A stretch of DNA of 64,000 bases, taken from the NCBI GenBank assembly GCA_037974665.1, contig CM075764.1, positions 83,041,825-83,105,824 of the forward strand, read 5' to 3'. Within the stretch, counting starts at the first letter, position 1; every line of letters begins with the position of its first letter. This DNA is from Ehretia macrophylla (lineage: Eukaryota > Streptophyta > Magnoliopsida > Boraginales > Ehretiaceae). The translations under genes and the position numbers were made by a program. The notes below the pieces were generated by a model. It made no database searches and was not told where the DNA came from. It was given only the letters and a program-made list of their open reading frames with translations. Shown here piece after piece: positions 59,545 through 64,000 of this stretch.

Positions 59545-59691
59545 GGAATCCGGATGGGGACAATCCAAAACATATTCAATCCTCTCAAATTGTAGTACTA
59601 TTATCAGATTTTGATACTAGACATAGAAGTTGGGTCCAGTTAAACAATTATCATCAAGTATAGGAGCTATTGGATTTGTAAATGAAGCCAT
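59545..59691 (-). pseudogene. gag N-terminus of the minus-strand family C element
   Basis: ATG at 59691-59689 on the minus strand: MASFTNPIAPILDDNCLTGP, NFYV, stop, then FERIEYVLDCPHPDS at the edge of the Y insertion. This matches the start of copia gags (ILDxNxLTGPNFxDWxRNL...KxxYVLDxPxP). Confidence 0.75.
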
Positions 59692-61651
59692 GAACACAAA
59701 TTGTAGGAAAATAAGTATTACAAAAACTAAGAAAGCTAGTTGATGTAATCATGCAAAATTATTTAAATATGGGCTTTTAAGTAACTAGTTTTTCCTATTA
59801 TTCTTATCGAATCTCATACTCCCTAAATGAGAAGCGTGAATCTATAAAGATTCTTAGTGGGTTGACCAAATTCACTTAACACAAATAACCCTCAACCTTT
59901 GTGGTATTCTTGAGATATAACAACTCTTTGTTGTCTATTTCCCGAAATAGGCTATGGTCAATTTTATTTAGTCCCTAAATTACTTTAATCTCAACTTTAT
60001 TGTGTTCTTGACTAAGTGATCTAGTTAGACTAAACCCACCATCTCCTAGTTATCCGATAAATTGAATCTAATGACCTCAACCTTTGTGGAATTCTTGATC
60101 ATTTGATTTTGGAAGACAACTACATCACTATGTTATACTAGCGACTCAATAAACTTATTATGAACCACATCTCTCTACCTTTGGATTAGACCGGATTTAA
60201 TTCACTTTAAGTTCCTTTAAGCCCTAGGATGGCGGAGGACTACGATCAAACCCCTCTTATCATCTTTTATCAATCTAATATTAGTTTGCACGTAGGGAGG
60301 TTTGGATTTGTTTGTTTGAGATCTCATCAAGTATACAAAACTACTTTTAAGCAACTAACATATAGAGCAAATAAACTAGCATGCATGCAACTTATTGGAA
60401 TTGTGGTTCATGGACTTGGGCTTGAAAACAAAAACCAAGGAAACTCAAGACTATCTAAAAGCACATCATTATGTCTTCATAGCCTTCAACTTCTTGGGCT
60501 CACCAATAGTCCTCCAACTCCTTTGGAAGCCTTCAATGGTCTTCTTGTACTTTATTCTAGAAAGATTACAAATAGTCCTCACTACATAATTCTCTCAATT
60601 GCAGGAATAGTAAAATGAGACTTATGTCTCAATTACAAACCAAATGGAAGGATAAATGATTACAAAGCCCATATAACTTCTAAGTCCATGATCAAAACCA
60701 CCATTCAATCATCAACACAACTTATAAGCTAAGATTAAACATATCTAATATAATAATCCAAGTAATATAAGCTAGTATACAACTAATGCATCATATACAA
60801 AAGTTAAGTTAAATGTCTTTTCTATAAACCATGTCAACAACACTTTGTTAACTTTCATGCAAGATCTCTTTTGATTCCTTGATTATAACACATTATAACA
60901 TACATGCAAGCTTAGATTAACCAACATAGCAAGACTATTAGCCATCTCAAATGCTAGCAACCATTCAGCCATAGCATTCTAAAATAGGCACACACAGTTT
61001 TCATCACACAATATTATATGTTTCATATAATATTCATAAAGTAAAAACAGCCAAAACACATTTTAGCCTTTTAAACTTTATAATATGATTTTCAAAGTCC
61101 AAGTCCAAATGTAATATGCCATTCAGCCATGTCAAGAGAACAAGTACAAAAACATTTTATCATGCTATATCATATTATAACATAATATGCACAAAGTCAA
61201 AACATCTAAAAATACCTTTTTAGCTTTTCCAACTTTGTAGCATGACTTTTAGCCTTGTTTTCCTCATGAGTGCATTCAGCCATATCAAGAAAAATATCAA
61301 GCTTGCTATCTTTTTTCTACAACAATATATTATCTCATAATATACTTAAAGTTAAAAACATCTAAAACACTTTTAGCCATTTTCAACTTCACTTGTATGA
61401 CTTTTCCACATCTAAGCATATTTTGACATGGCTAGCTTAAATCAATCATTTAAACTCACATGTAAATATACTACACATATGAAAAACAAGTAATCTTCAC
61501 ATGCATGCAATAATCAGTACTCAAATCTCAAGATCTACACATGCACATATGTCAAGTCTACAAATAATACTACTTTACACATTTTAAAGAATAGGAATAT
61601 GGCTAACAACATGTTCTTTCATGGACATTAAAACTTGGCTCGGATACCACT
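59692..61651 (-). other. Leader and primer site of the minus-strand family C element
   Basis: Primer site TGGTATCCGAGCC (minus strand, 61649-61637), one base off the usual initiator Met site, two bases from the LTR. Then almost 2 kb without a convincing frame. The + strand frame at 60229-60618 has no family signature and I treat it as chance. Confidence 0.65.
60963..61425. repeat. Three degenerate tandem repeats of about 155 bp in the family C leader
   Basis: ATTCAGCCAT recurs at 60963, 61121 and 61274. Each is followed by ATAATAT-rich text, AAAGTNAAAA, AAAACAC/AAAATAC and TTTTAGC. The units are diverged but keep order and spacing. Confidence 0.7.
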
Positions 61652-63829
61652 TGAAGGATACTCAACATATAGTTGAAGGATTGTCAAAGAAAACATGCAA
61701 ATCACAAACCCTTATGGCCGAAACTAGAAACATGGTATTTCTAAAATTTCTACTCCATAACCTTTGTATTAACATGTGATCTTCAAGTAATGTCCATAAA
61801 AACTAACATGCATTTCAATATATATCAACTATATATATAAAGACAAGGGTGTAGATGAAGTTATACCTCTTTGAAAATGGCTAGCAACTCGTAGAATGCC
61901 TTTGATGATGCGGACTAGCTCTTCATCAAGTGTGAAGGATCTAGGCGGAAACACCGAACATCCAAGAACAATCTACAACCAATAACTAAATTTGTTGGCT
62001 TGTCTTGAGTGATATAAGCTTATATGTGTGTTAGATGATTAAAAGAAAAACTCCTTCTTTTCTTAGCTAAAACGGAGAGCACAAAGAGAGAAAGAAAGAA
62101 CAAAATTTTCTAACTCTTGTGTCTTTCTCCTCATTATGCCGTGTGTGTGTGTGTATGTTACTTGAAGATGAAAATCATCTCTTGTTTTGTGTGTGTAGCC
62201 ATGTATTAGAGAGAGGGGAGAGAAAAATGATTAGCTTAATCTCAATCCTTGATCTTGTCATGATCTTCTAATTGTTTGAGTGTCCAAAAGTTTTTCTCTA
62301 TCTTAATCCACCTGCATAAGCAATCATTACAAAAACAAGTCATGCAAAGGCTCTACTTTGCAAGATTAAATCTTGGCCATCTATTTAGAATTAGTGGGAT
62401 GTGACATCATCACAAGGTGACTTGGATTGATGACTTGGTAAATCCTAGCCATGCAATCCAACCTTCCACATATGTACACATGTACATGCATGTCCACCAA
62501 TCATGTGCAATTAATTAATTAATTCTAATATCTATAGAATAATTATTGAAAACATTTTTCAAATATTACAAAATGGCCCAAAACCTTTATTAATTACTCA
62601 AACACCCAATACTCTCAACAATCACTTCAAGACCCAGCCCAACACTTTCAGTATTACACAATTGGCCCAATACTTTAAATAATTACACAATTGGCCCATT
62701 AACTCTTAATGACTAAAAGGAATGACGTTAACTCTTTAACGTTCTTTCTAAATTACATATAACCTCGTCGATTATCCTATTCAGGATGTTCTTTAGAGTG
62801 TGACCCTCTAGATTCATAATCGTATAGTGATGAGGAACCATTAAACGCTTTCAATCTATTTCGGAGAATGTCTCCGTCATTCTCCAAAATACCCTCACGT
62901 TCAAGAGTGACGCCTGGCAACATACGTGTCAAGACAGTTTATACGGTAAATGAAGTTCGACTTATATGAATCTATTTGTAGTCGCGAATTAACGTGCAAT
63001 CCAATCCTTCCATTAATATGTCCTGATCGTTGTAGGGACCATGATACGATTAAGTGCACTAAACGGATTCTATACTTAGATCTAAACGGTGGAACGAGAG
63101 ATGACACTATGAAAAAACCCTTTTCCATTATTCACTTACACCTTGGCCAAGGACTTTATTGTTCTACGACCGAAATAAGATCACATAGGACATCTCCTCA
63201 CGTCGGAGGTTAACGAATCCAATCTTGACAATTACCTATTTGTCTCTTTATTACAAGACTAAATTACGAGATGCTGTATCTTACCTTTATGAAGGCGAGC
63301 TTTGTCCAAACGCTATATTTAGCCCCTGATATATCCGGTAGCTGTAATTTCTCAAGTCAAATTATTATTTTGTACAATCCATAACAAATAATAAACTATT
63401 AATCCGAAGTCATTTGGTTTATTATTTACGTCACATTCAATGACCCATTCCACTAATGATCACTCATATGTAAATCAATAGCATCGCCATGCTGTTATGG
63501 CACAAGGCTCACCATCTTTTATCATTAACATCCCTATGTTAATCAAAGGTGGTTACATATGATAGCCTGTAATTGATTATTCTAGTCCCGGTCAAATAAT
63601 CTTAGAGCTATGAGTTAAGTTCTATTGTTTATCATATCGAAGAACTATGCCGACATATTCTAAATGATTTTAGAATATATTTTTCCTCTGAAGAAACACT
63701 AAAGACACAATCATATATTATAGATGGAGAATATGAATGTCCACTAAATGCCATTATGAAAATACACATACATATCAAAATATCCCTATCTAGGTCATCT
63801 AACTATAGCATTAAGGCATATCTCTAACA
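61652..63829 (-). repeat. 5' LTR of the minus-strand family C element
   Basis: 2178 bp, minus strand TGTTAGAGATATGCC to GTATCCTTCA. Aligns with 13572-15605 and, for the first 1.1 kb, with 7749-8860. Carries the 144-bp stretch (about 61734-61880) missing from the partner. Confidence 0.85.
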
Positions 63830-64000
63830 GAACGAACATAAAATCTACATCTAAAGCACACCAACATGCTTGTACATATTGTGCTAGAAAAGGAAATATT
63901 GCATCACATCGTCATTATAAGAAATTATTTGATAGATAATTAAATGTTTCATGGTCACTAAAAAATAAATGGATTATCAAAGCCACAATAAATTAAACTA
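63830..64000 (+). pseudogene. SIRE-like copia gag, zinc-knuckle part
   Basis: It reads TNIKSTSKAHQHACTYCARK, GNIASHRHYKKLFD and a stop. CTYCARKGN resembles the CxxCxxKGH knuckle of SIRE-type gag with His replaced by Asn and the last Cys lost. It continues the gag broken off at 13571 and runs off the window. Confidence 0.65.

Larger units (their letters stand above)
13572..63829 (-). mobile_element. Composite: copia family C element (minus strand) filled with nested insertions
   Basis: Both LTRs are present (13572-15605 and 61652-63829) in the same minus orientation, with the primer site at 61637-61649 beside the right one and the purine tract beside the left one. Flanks GAAAG (13567-13571) and GAACG (63830-63834) differ by one base, consistent with a target duplication. 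The two flanks are also the two parts of one gag gene. With all insertions removed, the internal parts follow the normal copia order: leader, gag (59691-59545, 53129-52931, 30030-29740), integrase and linker (29739-28707), RT and RNase H (16938-15606). Confidence 0.85.

Noticed and set aside
60229..60618. 129-residue + strand frame in the family C leader
   Set aside because: No recognisable domain, no support from the related copies, AT-rich surroundings full of chance frames.
61637..61649. tRNA gene near the family C LTR
   Set aside because: It is only a 13-base primer site; no cloverleaf sequence around it. The same holds for 21254, 33794, 47481 and 58573.

Overview
The window reads as plant (angiosperm) intergenic heterochromatin. 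It is AT-rich, I found no host gene, tRNA or rRNA, and nearly every kilobase can be assigned to LTR retrotransposons. These are Ty1/copia elements and long-LTR, chromodomain-bearing Ty3/gypsy elements of the Tekay/Del type (tRNA-iMet primer sites TGGTATCAGAGC, TG...CA ends, 5-bp target duplications). I cannot name the species.

Layout. 1-5701: the 3' part of a decayed copia element (A), with a gypsy solo LTR (B1, 2753-5053) sitting at the very end of its pol reading frame. 5702-about 10095: gag and pol remains plus the LTR of a second, long-LTR copia family (C, + strand). About 10096-11560: two pieces of gypsy LTR in opposite orientation. 11575-12530: a minus-strand copia gag remnant and its leader. 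12531-13571 and 63830-64000: the two halves of a SIRE-like copia gag, split by a 50-kb composite.

The composite, 13572-63829, is one minus-strand copy of family C with both LTRs (13572-15605 and 61652-63829). Inside it are: a rearranged + strand gypsy locus (16944-28706, TSD CAACA); a minus-strand solo LTR X (30031-52930, TSD AACAC); and a minus-strand internally deleted gypsy Y (53130-59544). X contains a young full-length + strand gypsy (31364-41227, TSD TTAAC) and a minus-strand solo LTR D (41994-52551, TSD TGTTG). D contains a complete non-coding LARD-like element E (42241-49969, TSD CATAG). Y contains a 903-bp solo LTR of another family (57627-58529, TSD ACTAC). Insertion order can therefore be read directly, five levels deep.

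The gypsy elements share a repeated design: LTR of 2.2-2.8 kb, primer site, a leader rich in TTATGTGA repeats, one gag-protease-RT-RNaseH-integrase-chromodomain reading frame, polypurine tract, LTR. Three signals go beyond standard annotation. First, every gypsy LTR type carries what looks like an intron: donor AAG|GTGAG, acceptor about 1.1-1.3 kb later. It is followed by a 65-92 base exon whose phase, stop codon and acidic peptide are conserved with many synonymous changes. Second, a hairpin with compensatory base changes lies 18-25 bases before that acceptor. Third, a 7-bp hairpin whose arms co-vary precedes the polypurine tract, and it is kept even in the non-coding element. In addition, most broken reading frames are broken by CAG/CAA/CGA to stop changes, the mark of methyl-cytosine deamination.
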